Shown in pieces: positions 27,323 through 35,986 of a stretch of 64,000 nt of DNA. The notes under the pieces are model-generated. The model saw only the letters and a list, made by a program, of their open reading frames with translations, did not search any database and was not told where the DNA came from. Both the position numbers and the translations under genes were made by a program. The stretch covers positions 1 to 64,000 of the forward strand of contig NZ_FOFN01000003.1 in the NCBI RefSeq assembly GCF_900111025.1, given 5' to 3'. Position 1 is the stretch's first letter; every line of letters begins with the position of its first letter. The stretch is from Hyunsoonleella jejuensis. GTDB lineage: Bacteria; Bacteroidota; Bacteroidia; Flavobacteriales; Flavobacteriaceae.

Positions 27323-27998
27323 GAATATTATAATTACAGGAACAAGTAGGGGTATTGGATTTGAATTGGTACAGTTATTTTCAAAAGCAGGACATAATGT
27401 GTTGGCACTTTCTAGAAATGAAAAACCTGTCCAAAATTTAAAATTAAATAATGTGACTTGTTTTTCTTTTGATTTAAATAATAACAATTCATACGAAGCA
27501 GTAGAGAATTTTGTTAAAACAGAGTGGAAAACGGTAGATATTCTCATTAACAATGCTGGCGCACTGTTAAACAAGTCTTTTTCACAGACTACAATAAAAG
27601 ATTTTGAAAATGTTTATAAAACTAATGTCTATGGCGTTGCTGAGCTTACGAGAATTGTTTTGCCTTTTATGGAAAACAAAAGCCATGTGGTAACTATAAG
27701 TTCAATGGGAGGCGTGCAAGGTAGTATGAAGTTTCCCGGGCTGGCAGCATATAGTTCTAGCAAGGCAGCAGTAATTACATTAACAGAATTATTGGCTGAA
27801 GAGTATAAAGAGTCAGGAATCTCATTTAACGTTTTAGCCTTAGGCGCGGTACAAACCGAAATGTTGGAAGAAGCCTTTCCAGGCTACGAAGCACCAATAA
27901 CAGCTTTAGAAATGGCGCAATATATTTTTAATTTTTCATTAACTGGAAATAAATACTACAACGGGAAATTATTACAAGTTTCTAATTCTACACCCTAA
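27315..27998 (+). CDS. SDR family oxidoreductase
   Basis: A 227-residue classical short-chain dehydrogenase/reductase, cytoplasmic and NAD(P)-dependent. The Rossmann motif TGTSRGIG is at 8-15, NNAG at 79-82, and the catalytic set has Ser130 in TISSMGG with Tyr146 and Lys150 in AAYSSSKAA. Substrate is unknown. It starts within the end of the M28 peptidase gene (8-nt overlap), implying coupling. No terminator is evident downstream. Confidence 0.88.
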   Translation: MSKNIIITGTSRGIGFELVQLFSKAGHNVLALSRNEKPVQNLKLNNVTCFSFDLNNNNSYEAVENFVKTEWKTVDILINNAGALLNKSFSQTTIKDFENVYKTNVYGVAELTRIVLPFMENKSHVVTISSMGGVQGSMKFPGLAAYSSSKAAVITLTELLAEEYKESGISFNVLALGAVQTEMLEEAFPGYEAPITALEMAQYIFNFSLTGNKYYNGKLLQVSNSTP

Positions 27999-28235
27999 GT
28001 AATTCACAAATAATTTATCAAATTTAACCATTATTGTAGGCGTTTAACGATAATAATATATTAGAAATAACGCGTTCTTTAATATTGCGTTATTCAACTA
28101 ACAAGTAAATTCAAAAAAATACAAACCTTAAAACTATATATAGCCCTAAATGTCAATTACCGATTAGTTGTTCTTTATACAGCTTTAATCTGTATATCTT
28201 TAAGTTTTGCCCAAACACCTCTATATTCAGATGTT

Positions 28236-30197
28236 TTGGTAAGTGACGTTGCGCATACTAGTAATTCCATAGGTCAAGCAAATACTAGCAGAAATATTGC
28301 CATTAATAAAGAAGGTGAAATATATGTTGTTTATAGTGGGACTTCGGGAATTAGGGTTGCTAAAAGTGCAAATAGGGGTCAAAGCTTTTTACCTAGTGTT
28401 TTAGTGGCTAATGCGATTGGAGAAACTGAAATTGCGGTAAATGATAGAGGTGATGTATTTGTAGCTTGGTTACAAGGGACTTCAATTCTTTTTTCAAAAA
28501 GTACTGATGGAGGAAATACATTTAGCCTACCTGTAACTATAGGTAGTGGAGGAGGGGATGCTGTACACATGACTACCTATAAAAACATGGTATATATTAT
28601 TGATAGGTTAGGGTCTGTAGTTTATGCTAATGATAATTATGGCGAAGGTGTTTTTAGATCACGTAGTTTTCCTGGCTATATTTATGCGGATGTAAGAACA
28701 GATAAAAATGGCGTAGTTTATGTGCCTGCAGATGATCCAACATTATATCTTTTCAAGAGTTTAGATTCAGGTGTTACATACCAACCTGTTAGTTTTCAAA
28801 ATGTGCCCAGAATTTTTTTCTCAAGTTACGCCTTAAGTGAAGGACCTTGCGGTGATTTTATTTTTGTTGGTGGTGGGGGTGAGACAAACGATATTGGATA
28901 TAAAATAAATGTCAATACAGGTGAAAATTTTTTAGTGTCTTTAGGAGTGAATGATGGTAAGGAAAATGGAAGAACTTTGGTTGCAGATGATAGAGGCACT
29001 TTGATTGATGGTTATAAAAATGCAGCAGGGGAATTATTGTTTAATGTAAGCTACGATCAAGGAGAAACATTTGATTCGCCTGTGATAGTGGCCTTGGGCG
29101 ACAGCCATAATTTAGAAATTAATCATACCTATAGTGATGTTGTTGTCGTATATTCAAAAGAAGGGCAAATTTTTACTTCAGTATATGATAATATTCTTAA
29201 AGGTATTACTATAGATAGCCAAATATCTCAACCTTTGTGCCCAGGAAGTAGTTTTGATGTGTCTTACACGCTTTTGGGTCAGTTTTTGCCCAACACTACG
29301 TTTTCTATTTATTTGAGTGATGGTGAAGGTAATTTTAGCAACGCTACTTTGTTAGAAAGTATTTCATCTAATACAAGCGGTTCAATTTCGGTAACCATAC
29401 CGGAGGACTTAATTAATAGCGATTTGTATAGGGTTAAGTTGGAATCTACTGAAAACTGTACAGAAAGTAACTTTGTTGAACTCTCGGTTCAAAGGCCAGA
29501 AATTGAATTGCAGGACGAGTATTTAATTTGTAATTCAGACCCATCAATTTCTTTAAGTTTAGACCCTGCATTTCTTACATGGGAATGGATGTATGAGGAT
29601 GGTACCTTAATTTCAAATACATTTGAAGCCGATATAGCATTAATTGGTGAATATTCAGTAACAGTATCGAGTGATGTTGGAGGGGTTATATGTGAAAATT
29701 CGTTTAAATTTAGGTTGGAGCAATCACAACCACCTGAAATTGGAGATATTAAAATTAATGAACTATCTGATGCTAATTATATTGAGATCATACCAAAAGT
29801 AAAAGATGCACTAGAATATTCATTGGATGGCATAAGGTATCAAGATTCAAACATATTTAATGATTTGGTAGGAGGGGAATACACCGTTTACTACAAAGAT
29901 AAAATAGGTTGTGGTGTAGGTTCACAAACCATTATTTTAGTGGATTATCCAAAATATTTCACGCCCAACGGTGATGGTATAAACGATACTTGGCAAATTA
30001 AAGGCTTACAGAAATTCCCTAATGCTAAAGTGTTAATTTACGATAGGTATGGAAAGCTAATTAAACAACTTGCTGGAAATAGTAAAGGTTGGGATGGAAC
30101 ATTTAACGGGAAACAATTGATGACTTCTGATTATTGGTTTGTTGCTAAATTGAACAACGAACGTGAAGTAATTGGTCATTTTACGTTAAAACGGTAA
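28236..30197 (+). CDS. BNR-repeat surface protein with T9SS type B sorting domain (5' end uncertain, possible frameshift)
   Basis: A 653-residue frame counted from a TTG at 28236. It contains four BNR/Asp-box motifs (SANRGQSF 44-51, STDGGNTF 89-96, SLDSGVTY 175-182, SYDQGETF 272-279), suggesting a sialidase-like beta propeller. Immunoglobulin-like regions follow, then a C-terminal type B T9SS sorting domain from ~573 (YFTPNGDGINDTW to GHFTLKR). The true 5' end is upstream: the frame stays open back to 28083 and encodes a signal peptide core (LVVLYTALICISLSFAQ) at 28164-28214. No ATG, GTG or TTG lies in frame before it. An ATG at 28150 (MSIT) is out of frame by one base, so one missing base near 28162 would restore a normal start. 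The C-terminal half is paralogous to the protein at 0.2-3.0 kb. The HAD gene follows by 4 nt. Confidence 0.8.
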   Translation: MVSDVAHTSNSIGQANTSRNIAINKEGEIYVVYSGTSGIRVAKSANRGQSFLPSVLVANAIGETEIAVNDRGDVFVAWLQGTSILFSKSTDGGNTFSLPVTIGSGGGDAVHMTTYKNMVYIIDRLGSVVYANDNYGEGVFRSRSFPGYIYADVRTDKNGVVYVPADDPTLYLFKSLDSGVTYQPVSFQNVPRIFFSSYALSEGPCGDFIFVGGGGETNDIGYKINVNTGENFLVSLGVNDGKENGRTLVADDRGTLIDGYKNAAGELLFNVSYDQGETFDSPVIVALGDSHNLEINHTYSDVVVVYSKEGQIFTSVYDNILKGITIDSQISQPLCPGSSFDVSYTLLGQFLPNTTFSIYLSDGEGNFSNATLLESISSNTSGSISVTIPEDLINSDLYRVKLESTENCTESNFVELSVQRPEIELQDEYLICNSDPSISLSLDPAFLTWEWMYEDGTLISNTFEADIALIGEYSVTVSSDVGGVICENSFKFRLEQSQPPEIGDIKINELSDANYIEIIPKVKDALEYSLDGIRYQDSNIFNDLVGGEYTVYYKDKIGCGVGSQTIILVDYPKYFTPNGDGINDTWQIKGLQKFPNAKVLIYDRYGKLIKQLAGNSKGWDGTFNGKQLMTSDYWFVAKLNNEREVIGHFTLKR

Positions 30198-30201
30198 GAT
30201 T

Positions 30202-30843
30202 ATGAGTAAAAGCTATAAGTGTATTATTTTTGATTGTGATGGGGTTTTGATAGATAGTGAATCTATAGCCATTGGTGTTTTAGTTGATATGGCAAACGAA
30301 TTGGGTGCCAATATGGATTTTAAAGAATCTCTTATAGATTTAAAAGGAAAAGCGCTTAATTTATGCATGCATGTTATTTCTGAAAGAATTAACAAACCGT
30401 TACCAATACATTTCGAACAAGATTATCGAATTAATACCTTTGAGGCTTTTAGAGAGAATATTAAGCCTATAAATGGTATAATAGATGTAGTTAAAAATTT
30501 GGAAATTCCGTTTTGTGTTGCCTCTAGTGGGCCAGAAAATAAAATAAGATTAAACCTTGAGGTTACAGGATTATTACCTTATTTTGAAGATAAAATTTTT
30601 AGCTGTTACGCCATACAAAAATGGAAGCCAAAGCCTGATGTTTTTTTATGGGCAGCAAAAACAATGGGTTTTAATCCAAATGAATGTTTAGTTATTGAAG
30701 ATAGTATTTCAGGCGTCAAAGCTGCTCTGGCCGGAGGTTTTGATGTATTTGGGTATACAGAACACGATTATAAAAATGAGTTGGAAGCATTGGCTACTAA
30801 AACTTTTAAATCTATGTCACGACTTATAGAGATTATTCAATAG
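30202..30843 (+). CDS. HAD-IA family hydrolase (beta-phosphoglucomutase-like)
   Basis: A 213-residue cytoplasmic HAD phosphatase/mutase. Motif I IIFDCDGVLIDSE puts the nucleophile at Asp11 and the acid/base at Asp13. Motif II is VASSGPENK, and motifs III/IV are WKPKPDVFLWAA with CLVIEDSISGVKAA. The helical cap after motif I is of the sugar-phosphate type, so a small phosphorylated sugar is the likely substrate, unproven. It starts 4 nt after the T9SS cargo gene and is probably cotranscribed with it. Confidence 0.88.
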   Translation: MSKSYKCIIFDCDGVLIDSESIAIGVLVDMANELGANMDFKESLIDLKGKALNLCMHVISERINKPLPIHFEQDYRINTFEAFRENIKPINGIIDVVKNLEIPFCVASSGPENKIRLNLEVTGLLPYFEDKIFSCYAIQKWKPKPDVFLWAAKTMGFNPNECLVIEDSISGVKAALAGGFDVFGYTEHDYKNELEALATKTFKSMSRLIEIIQ

Positions 30844-30954
30844 CTGCTTTTTTTTAAATTTAATCCAATTGTCTTTAGGGGTTTTTTATATATTATAGAG
30901 TGTAAATTGTGATGCTAAATTGGTTGTTTCAAATAATTACTAATTTTTTTAAAA

Positions 30955-31895
30955 ATGAAAATGGATTCCAAAAAAGATATAACTGCAAGTATTGTAATTC
31001 CTTGTTATAATGAAGAAGGTAATATAGTTGAGTTATATAACAAGATCAAGTCTACTTTAGACAAGAAACAAATTGAATTTATTTTTATTGATGACAATAG
31101 CAACGACAGTACGCTTTCGATTATTGAAAAATTATCAGCTAGTGATAAAGCTGTTAAATACATATCTTTCTCTAGAAATTTTGGTCATCAAAGCGCATTA
31201 AGAGCTGGTTTAGAAAATGCATCAGGTAATTGTGTAATAACTATGGATGCTGATTTGCAACATCCACCAGGAGTTTTGAAATCTTTGATAAATAAATGGA
31301 AAGAAGGCTATGATATTGTTTACACTGTTAGAAAAGATAATTTCACAAATCCTTTTAAGCGTTTGTCTTCAACTCTTTTTTATAAGCTTTCAAATTATCT
31401 TACAGATGTAAAATTAAAAAAGGGGTCGGCAGATTTTAGACTTTTAGATGAAAAAATAGTCGATATACTTGTTAAAGATATATCTGAATATCATTTGTTT
31501 TATAGAGGTTTAGTCAGTTGGGTAGGTTTTAAGCAAATCGCGGTTGAGTATAATTCTGATAAACGGTTTACAGGAAAACTAAATATTCATTTAAGAAAAT
31601 GTTGAATTTTGCAACAACTGGCATTACCTCATTTTCTGTAAAACCACTACGATATGCAGTATTATTAGGCGCTTTTATTTCTTTTTTTACTGTAATTTAT
31701 TCCATTTATATATTATATGTTTCAAGCTTTACGGATAAGACTATTGAGGGTTGGACTTCTGTGATTTTGAGTGTGCTTTTTATTGGAGGTGTTAATATGA
31801 TTTTACTAGGGATTATTGGAGAGTATATTGGTAAAATTTACATGCAGAGTAAAAACAGACCACATTATTTGGTTAAAAAAACAAACATTGAATAG
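30955..31895 (+). pseudogene. GtrB/DPM-like family 2 glycosyltransferase, frameshifted
   Basis: Two overlapping frames together make one polyprenyl-phosphate glycosyltransferase. The first (30955-31605) holds the GT2 domain with SIVIPCYNEEGNI, IDDNSNDSTL, SFSRNFGHQSALRAG, DADLQHPP and SADFRLLD, and ends abruptly after RFTGKLNIHLRKC. The second (31599-31895) holds the two C-terminal membrane helices with LRYAVLLGAFISF and GEYIGKIYMQSKNRPHYLV. Reading RFTGK in the first frame and then TKYSFKKMLNFATTG in the second gives the usual family junction. One base is therefore missing from the A run at 31575-31578. It may be a real mutation or a homopolymer sequencing error. Intact relatives load a sugar on undecaprenyl phosphate for glycan decoration. 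Confidence 0.8.
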
Positions 31896-31897
31896 TT

Positions 31898-33373
31898 TTA
31901 CTTTTTAGGAATTTTTATTATAAATAACTCTTCAAGGTTTATAGTGTTTTTGGGGTTTCTATTTTTTAAATTTTCTAGTGTAGAAACAGTTATATTCCCA
32001 ACAGGAAATACTTCTTCTTTTGTTTTAGTATTTTTTTGCTCCCATTTTATTTGAGAAAATAAATGATTTGGTGCCCAAATTTTTGCTGAAGATAAACGCC
32101 CAAACTCATCTGAAAAACCATTTTTTAAATTTCCGTATTTTTGTAAATGGTCATTTTTAGGTATGATAATGGTTAGTTTGTCAACATTATTTATATCAAA
32201 GCTTTCAAATGATTTTTTTAATATAAGGTACTCTTTATGTTGCAAACCAGCAACATATTTTTTTTGGTTAAACAAAGATAAGACTAGTATCGAAATAGTT
32301 AAAAAGACTAGTCCAAATTTTAATTTTTTATATTTCAATGCTAAATATCTTAAAAAATAGAATTGATAAAAAAGTACGACTATTGCAGTAGTGGAAATTG
32401 TTCTTAATGAAAAATAGTTTTGACCGGACAATAGGTATGGCGAATAACAAAATAGTAGGACCAAAATTAAACTGGATAAAAAATATAAACCTATTTTTTG
32501 CTTCTTTTTAAGAATGAAAAACCCACAAAAAGAAACTATGCCAATTACCAATGATAATTTAGGAAGTATTAAAAAACCACTATTTTTCACTAAAGTTCTG
32601 AGTTCAAAAATAAAAAACTTAATAATTTTTTTAGTAAAAACTAAGAGGTTAGGCGATGTTCTATTAGCTGCTTCGAGTCCTGAAATGTTTATGGTAAGCT
32701 TAAAAATTAGGTAATAAAATAGATAACAAAAAAAAGTAAAGACAATATATTTTTGAACAACCTTTAAATCAAATTCGTTTGTTTTAATAGTTTTTATTAA
32801 GAATGGTAAAATAAAAGTTGTAGCAGTAGACTGATACAAAAACATAGATGTAACTATGATTAAAAGACTTACAATAACAGGTACCCATAAAACTCTTTGT
32901 TTGTTAAAACCTTTAAGTAATTGTTCTCCTGCGTAAAAATTAGTTATAAGTAATAAAGGTATTTGTGAAGTTGTACTCCAGGCAAAATATACTGTAAACG
33001 TGGGTAATGCTAAGACTAAAAGTGCGAAAACCCCAGATTCGTATGTTTTAAACCCTATACTAATTAAAAACTTAAATAGTTGGGTAGAAAAAACAATACA
33101 ACATAGAGTGGCAAAAGCCCTAGGCCATTTTAATTCGGTAATAGTTTCAAAAAAATAGCCATACAAATACTCACACCAAATACCGTATAAGGGTCTTCCA
33201 TTTTCGATAAATAAAGAATAAAAATTGTCGACTCTATCGGCGGTATATATTAATTCGTAAGCATCTAAAAATGCATAGTCTTTAAATATATCTAGATTTA
33301 GTCCAAAGCAGATTAATAATGCTGTACAAAAGTAGGTTAAGATTGTTTGCGTATTGGTGAGCGTAAAATTCAT
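31898..33373 (-). CDS. Polytopic membrane protein, GtrII/GT-C glycosyltransferase-like
   Basis: A 491-residue integral membrane protein with about ten hydrophobic segments and a ~100-residue C-terminal soluble tail. An acidic residue after the first helix (DAYELIYTADR, ~37-47) followed by an ENGRPLYGIW loop resembles the GtrII family of GT-C glucosyltransferases, which use a polyprenyl-phosphate sugar to decorate surface polysaccharide. The adjoining broken GtrB-like gene would make such a donor, which supports this reading. Identity is tentative because the motifs are short. It overlaps the methyltransferase gene start-to-stop by 4 nt, so these two form a minus-strand operon convergent with the GtrB-like gene. 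Confidence 0.6.
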   Translation of the reverse strand: MNFTLTNTQTILTYFCTALLICFGLNLDIFKDYAFLDAYELIYTADRVDNFYSLFIENGRPLYGIWCEYLYGYFFETITELKWPRAFATLCCIVFSTQLFKFLISIGFKTYESGVFALLVLALPTFTVYFAWSTTSQIPLLLITNFYAGEQLLKGFNKQRVLWVPVIVSLLIIVTSMFLYQSTATTFILPFLIKTIKTNEFDLKVVQKYIVFTFFCYLFYYLIFKLTINISGLEAANRTSPNLLVFTKKIIKFFIFELRTLVKNSGFLILPKLSLVIGIVSFCGFFILKKKQKIGLYFLSSLILVLLFCYSPYLLSGQNYFSLRTISTTAIVVLFYQFYFLRYLALKYKKLKFGLVFLTISILVLSLFNQKKYVAGLQHKEYLILKKSFESFDINNVDKLTIIIPKNDHLQKYGNLKNGFSDEFGRLSSAKIWAPNHLFSQIKWEQKNTKTKEEVFPVGNITVSTLENLKNRNPKNTINLEELFIIKIPKK

Positions 33374-34092
33374 TTAATAGATTTAAGATATGCTTTGGCT
33401 CTTTCTATGTTAGGATTTTTACTTTCATAGAATCTATAAAATCCAATATTTTTACTTATACCGAAAACTTTGCAAATATTGGTGCCGTAAAAATAGTTTA
33501 GTATTTCATCCACGTCATTTGCGTTGTTTACATGTTCATGTTTCATAAGATTTGAATAATCTAAACCATACTTTAATTTAAATTCTATACTTGTAGTTAG
33601 TTTCCAACCTAAAGTCCATAAAAAAGTTCCTTCATTAGGAATACTAGTGCGTAACGTTCCATTATATTCCATTAACAAGCATGATTTAGCAACTACTTTT
33701 GGTAAATCTAAAATATGCTCAAATGTTGCTACGGATGTAATACGGTCGTATTTTTTTTCTAAATCAATGTCATCAATATCTTCATATATAGTGCTGATAT
33801 CTTTTAAAAAAGGAGAATCCTTATATAGTGCTTCAAACGGTTCAATTATATCATAATGGCTGGATTTTTCGTATTTGAGTTGGTTTAATGTTCCAGCACC
33901 AATTTCTAAAGTTTTTTTTGAATGTATTTTATCAACATCTTCGCTAACTTTTTTATGAAGCCATTGCTCCATTTTTTTAGCTATTCCAGATGCTGCAGTA
34001 CTGCCATTTCTGTTAGATTTATAATGCTTGATATAGATATTTTCAATTTCTTTAGAGAGTGGAAGTCGTTTTTTTGGATAATCTTCAAACAT
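33370..34092 (-). CDS. Class I SAM-dependent methyltransferase
   Basis: A 240-residue cytoplasmic protein. Motif I is KTLEIGAGTLNQL, followed by an acidic loop (YDIIEPFEALY) and YDRITSVATFEHILD, the post-motif region of class I methyltransferases. The substrate is unknown; association with glycosyltransferase-like genes suggests glycan or lipid modification. I use the ATG at 34092 (MFEDYPKKRLPLS). An upstream in-frame ATG at 34146 would add 18 unusual residues. Its 3' end overlaps the GtrII-like gene by 4 nt. Confidence 0.8.
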   Translation of the reverse strand: MFEDYPKKRLPLSKEIENIYIKHYKSNRNGSTAASGIAKKMEQWLHKKVSEDVDKIHSKKTLEIGAGTLNQLKYEKSSHYDIIEPFEALYKDSPFLKDISTIYEDIDDIDLEKKYDRITSVATFEHILDLPKVVAKSCLLMEYNGTLRTSIPNEGTFLWTLGWKLTTSIEFKLKYGLDYSNLMKHEHVNNANDVDEILNYFYGTNICKVFGISKNIGFYRFYESKNPNIERAKAYLKSIK

Positions 34093-34226
34093 TATAAAAA
34101 TATAAAAAAGTTGAATTAAATTTCGCTTGTAAATATAACAATTCATAAGCTAGAAACTTTATATTGTTCCTTAAGAAACTAGTTTTAATTCAGGCTGATT
34201 CATTAATTTATTTTTAAACTTTCTTT

Positions 34227-34234
34227 TATTTTTG
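34227..34234 (+). promoter_or_regulatory. -7 box before the sprT-like gene
   Basis: TATTTTTG fits TAnnTTTG. It ends 5 nt before the ATG at 34240, so the transcript probably starts at or very near the initiation codon (leaderless). Confidence 0.5.
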
Positions 34235-34239
34235 TGATG

Positions 34240-34848
34240 ATGCAAAACCAAATCCAAAATCACATTCCAACACAAGCAATTCCGAAGGTGAATTCGCTTT
34301 TAGAGCATGATAATTTGGTTGTGAAAATAAAAAAGGAACGTAAAACCAAACATGGAGACTACAAACCTTTACCTAATGGCAAACACCAAATCACTATAAA
34401 TTCAAATTTAAACCAATATAAGTTTCTTATTACTTTAATTCACGAAATTGCTCATTTTGAGGCGTTTCAAAAATATGGGAGGTTTATCAAACCTCACGGT
34501 GTTGAATGGAAGCGAACATTTCAGCATTTAATGTTACCCTTTTTAAATCCTGAGATTTTCCCAAATAAGCTACTACCATTGCTAGCTTCACATTTTAAAA
34601 ACCCAAAAGCTAGTAGTGATACTGATATTAAATTGGCATTGGCCTTAAAAGAATTTGATATACTCAATAATAAAACTTATATTTTTGAAATTCCGTTTGG
34701 AAGACTATTCAAATTACATAACGGTAGAATATTTAAAATGGGTAAAAAACGTGTAAAACGTTTTGAATGTATTGAAGTCAATACAGGAAAACTATACCTG
34801 TTTAATCATAACGCAGAAGTAGAACTGATAAATGAAAACAATGAATAA
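34240..34848 (+). CDS. SprT-like zinc-metalloprotease domain protein
   Basis: A 202-residue protein with the SprT signature LITLIHEIAHFEAF; its HExxH zinc site is at about residues 68-72. It continues with KPHGVEWKRTFQHLM, where a further His likely binds zinc. The C-terminal part (FKLHNGRIFKMGKKRVKRFECI) resembles the SprT zinc-ribbon-like tail but lacks CxxC cysteines. Eukaryotic relatives cut DNA-protein crosslinks; the bacterial role is unknown. Start choice: GTG 34234 is inside the promoter box, so ATG 34237 or 34240 is likelier. manC overlaps its 3' end. Confidence 0.85.
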   Translation: MQNQIQNHIPTQAIPKVNSLLEHDNLVVKIKKERKTKHGDYKPLPNGKHQITINSNLNQYKFLITLIHEIAHFEAFQKYGRFIKPHGVEWKRTFQHLMLPFLNPEIFPNKLLPLLASHFKNPKASSDTDIKLALALKEFDILNNKTYIFEIPFGRLFKLHNGRIFKMGKKRVKRFECIEVNTGKLYLFNHNAEVELINENNE

Positions 34849-35920
34849 AAATTATTACGCCATATTAATGGCAGGAGGTGTTGGATCTAGATTTTGGCCT
34901 GTAAGTACTCAGGATTTTCCAAAACAATATCATGATATGTTAGGGACAGGTGATACTTTGATACAAAAAACATTTCAACGATTATCACATTTAATTCCAA
35001 AAGAAAATATTTTAATTTTAACCAATGAGCGTTATAATGACTTGGTTTTAGAGCAACTACCAGAAGTTGAGCAAAGACAAGTTGTTTTAGAGCCTGCAAT
35101 GAGAAATACAGCACCATGTATTTTATATGCATCCTTAAAGATTCAAAAAGAAAATCCTGATGCAGTAATGATTGTGGCACCAAGTGATCATTGGATTGAA
35201 GATGAAGTTACCTTTTCTAAGAACGTAAAAGAAGCTTTTGATTTTTGTTCAGAAAATGATGCATTAATGACGCTTGGTATCCATCCAACTTTTCCAAATA
35301 CTGGATATGGTTACATAGAGTTCGATAAAACTTCAGATAGTTCTATAAAATCGGTGAATCAGTTTCGTGAAAAGCCAGATTATGAAACTGCAAAGAAGTT
35401 TATCGCTCAAGGTAATTTCCTGTGGAATGCAGGTATTTTTATGTGGAGTGTAAAAAGTGCCGTAAATGCTTTCAAAAACAATCAACCTGAGTTATTCGAA
35501 CTCTTTGAAAGCGGTGTCGGGTATTACAATACAAATTCTGAGAGCAACTTTATCAAAGAGAATTACCCTAAGGCTGAAAATATCTCAGTGGATTATGCCA
35601 TTATGGAGAAATCGGATAATGTTTTTGTAATAGCTGCAGAATTTGATTGGAACGATTTAGGAACCTGGGGTAGTTTGTATGATAAATTAGATAAAAATGA
35701 GTCTAATAATGCCATTGTTAATGCTCGAACTTTAATAAACGATGCTTCGGGAAATATGATTCGTACTGCCAATAATAAAATTGTTGTTCTTGACAGTTTA
35801 GACGATTACATTATCGTAGATAAGGAGGATGTTTTACTGATTTATCCAAAATCAAAGGAACAAGATATCAAGAAAACACTTAAAGCGGTAAAGGATAAAT
35901 TTGGGGAAAATTACGGTTAG
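34841..35920 (+). CDS. manC: Mannose-1-phosphate guanylyltransferase
   Basis: A 359-residue nucleotidyltransferase making GDP-mannose from GTP and mannose-1-phosphate, a donor for surface glycans. The N-terminal AILMAGGVGSRFWPVS with FPKQYHDMLG is the pyrophosphorylase signature. Also seen are APSDHWI (metal-binding Asp), FREKPDYETAKKF, WNAGIFMW and the late NDLGTWGSL block. It is the short form without the C-terminal isomerase domain. The ATG at 34841 overlaps the sprT-like stop by 8 nt; an in-frame ATG at 34832 would add three residues. Confidence 0.92.
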   Translation: MNKNYYAILMAGGVGSRFWPVSTQDFPKQYHDMLGTGDTLIQKTFQRLSHLIPKENILILTNERYNDLVLEQLPEVEQRQVVLEPAMRNTAPCILYASLKIQKENPDAVMIVAPSDHWIEDEVTFSKNVKEAFDFCSENDALMTLGIHPTFPNTGYGYIEFDKTSDSSIKSVNQFREKPDYETAKKFIAQGNFLWNAGIFMWSVKSAVNAFKNNQPELFELFESGVGYYNTNSESNFIKENYPKAENISVDYAIMEKSDNVFVIAAEFDWNDLGTWGSLYDKLDKNESNNAIVNARTLINDASGNMIRTANNKIVVLDSLDDYIIVDKEDVLLIYPKSKEQDIKKTLKAVKDKFGENYG

Positions 35921-35986
35921 TACTTGGGTATAACCTATTCTATTTTGTATTATATTCGTAATGAATGGATATAACTTAAATACAGA

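Noticed and set aside
31573-31601. Programmed -1 frameshift to join the two glycosyltransferase frames
   Set aside because: The site is GGAAAAC, without a canonical X-XXY-YYZ slippery heptamer or a clear downstream stem, so a plain missing base is simpler.
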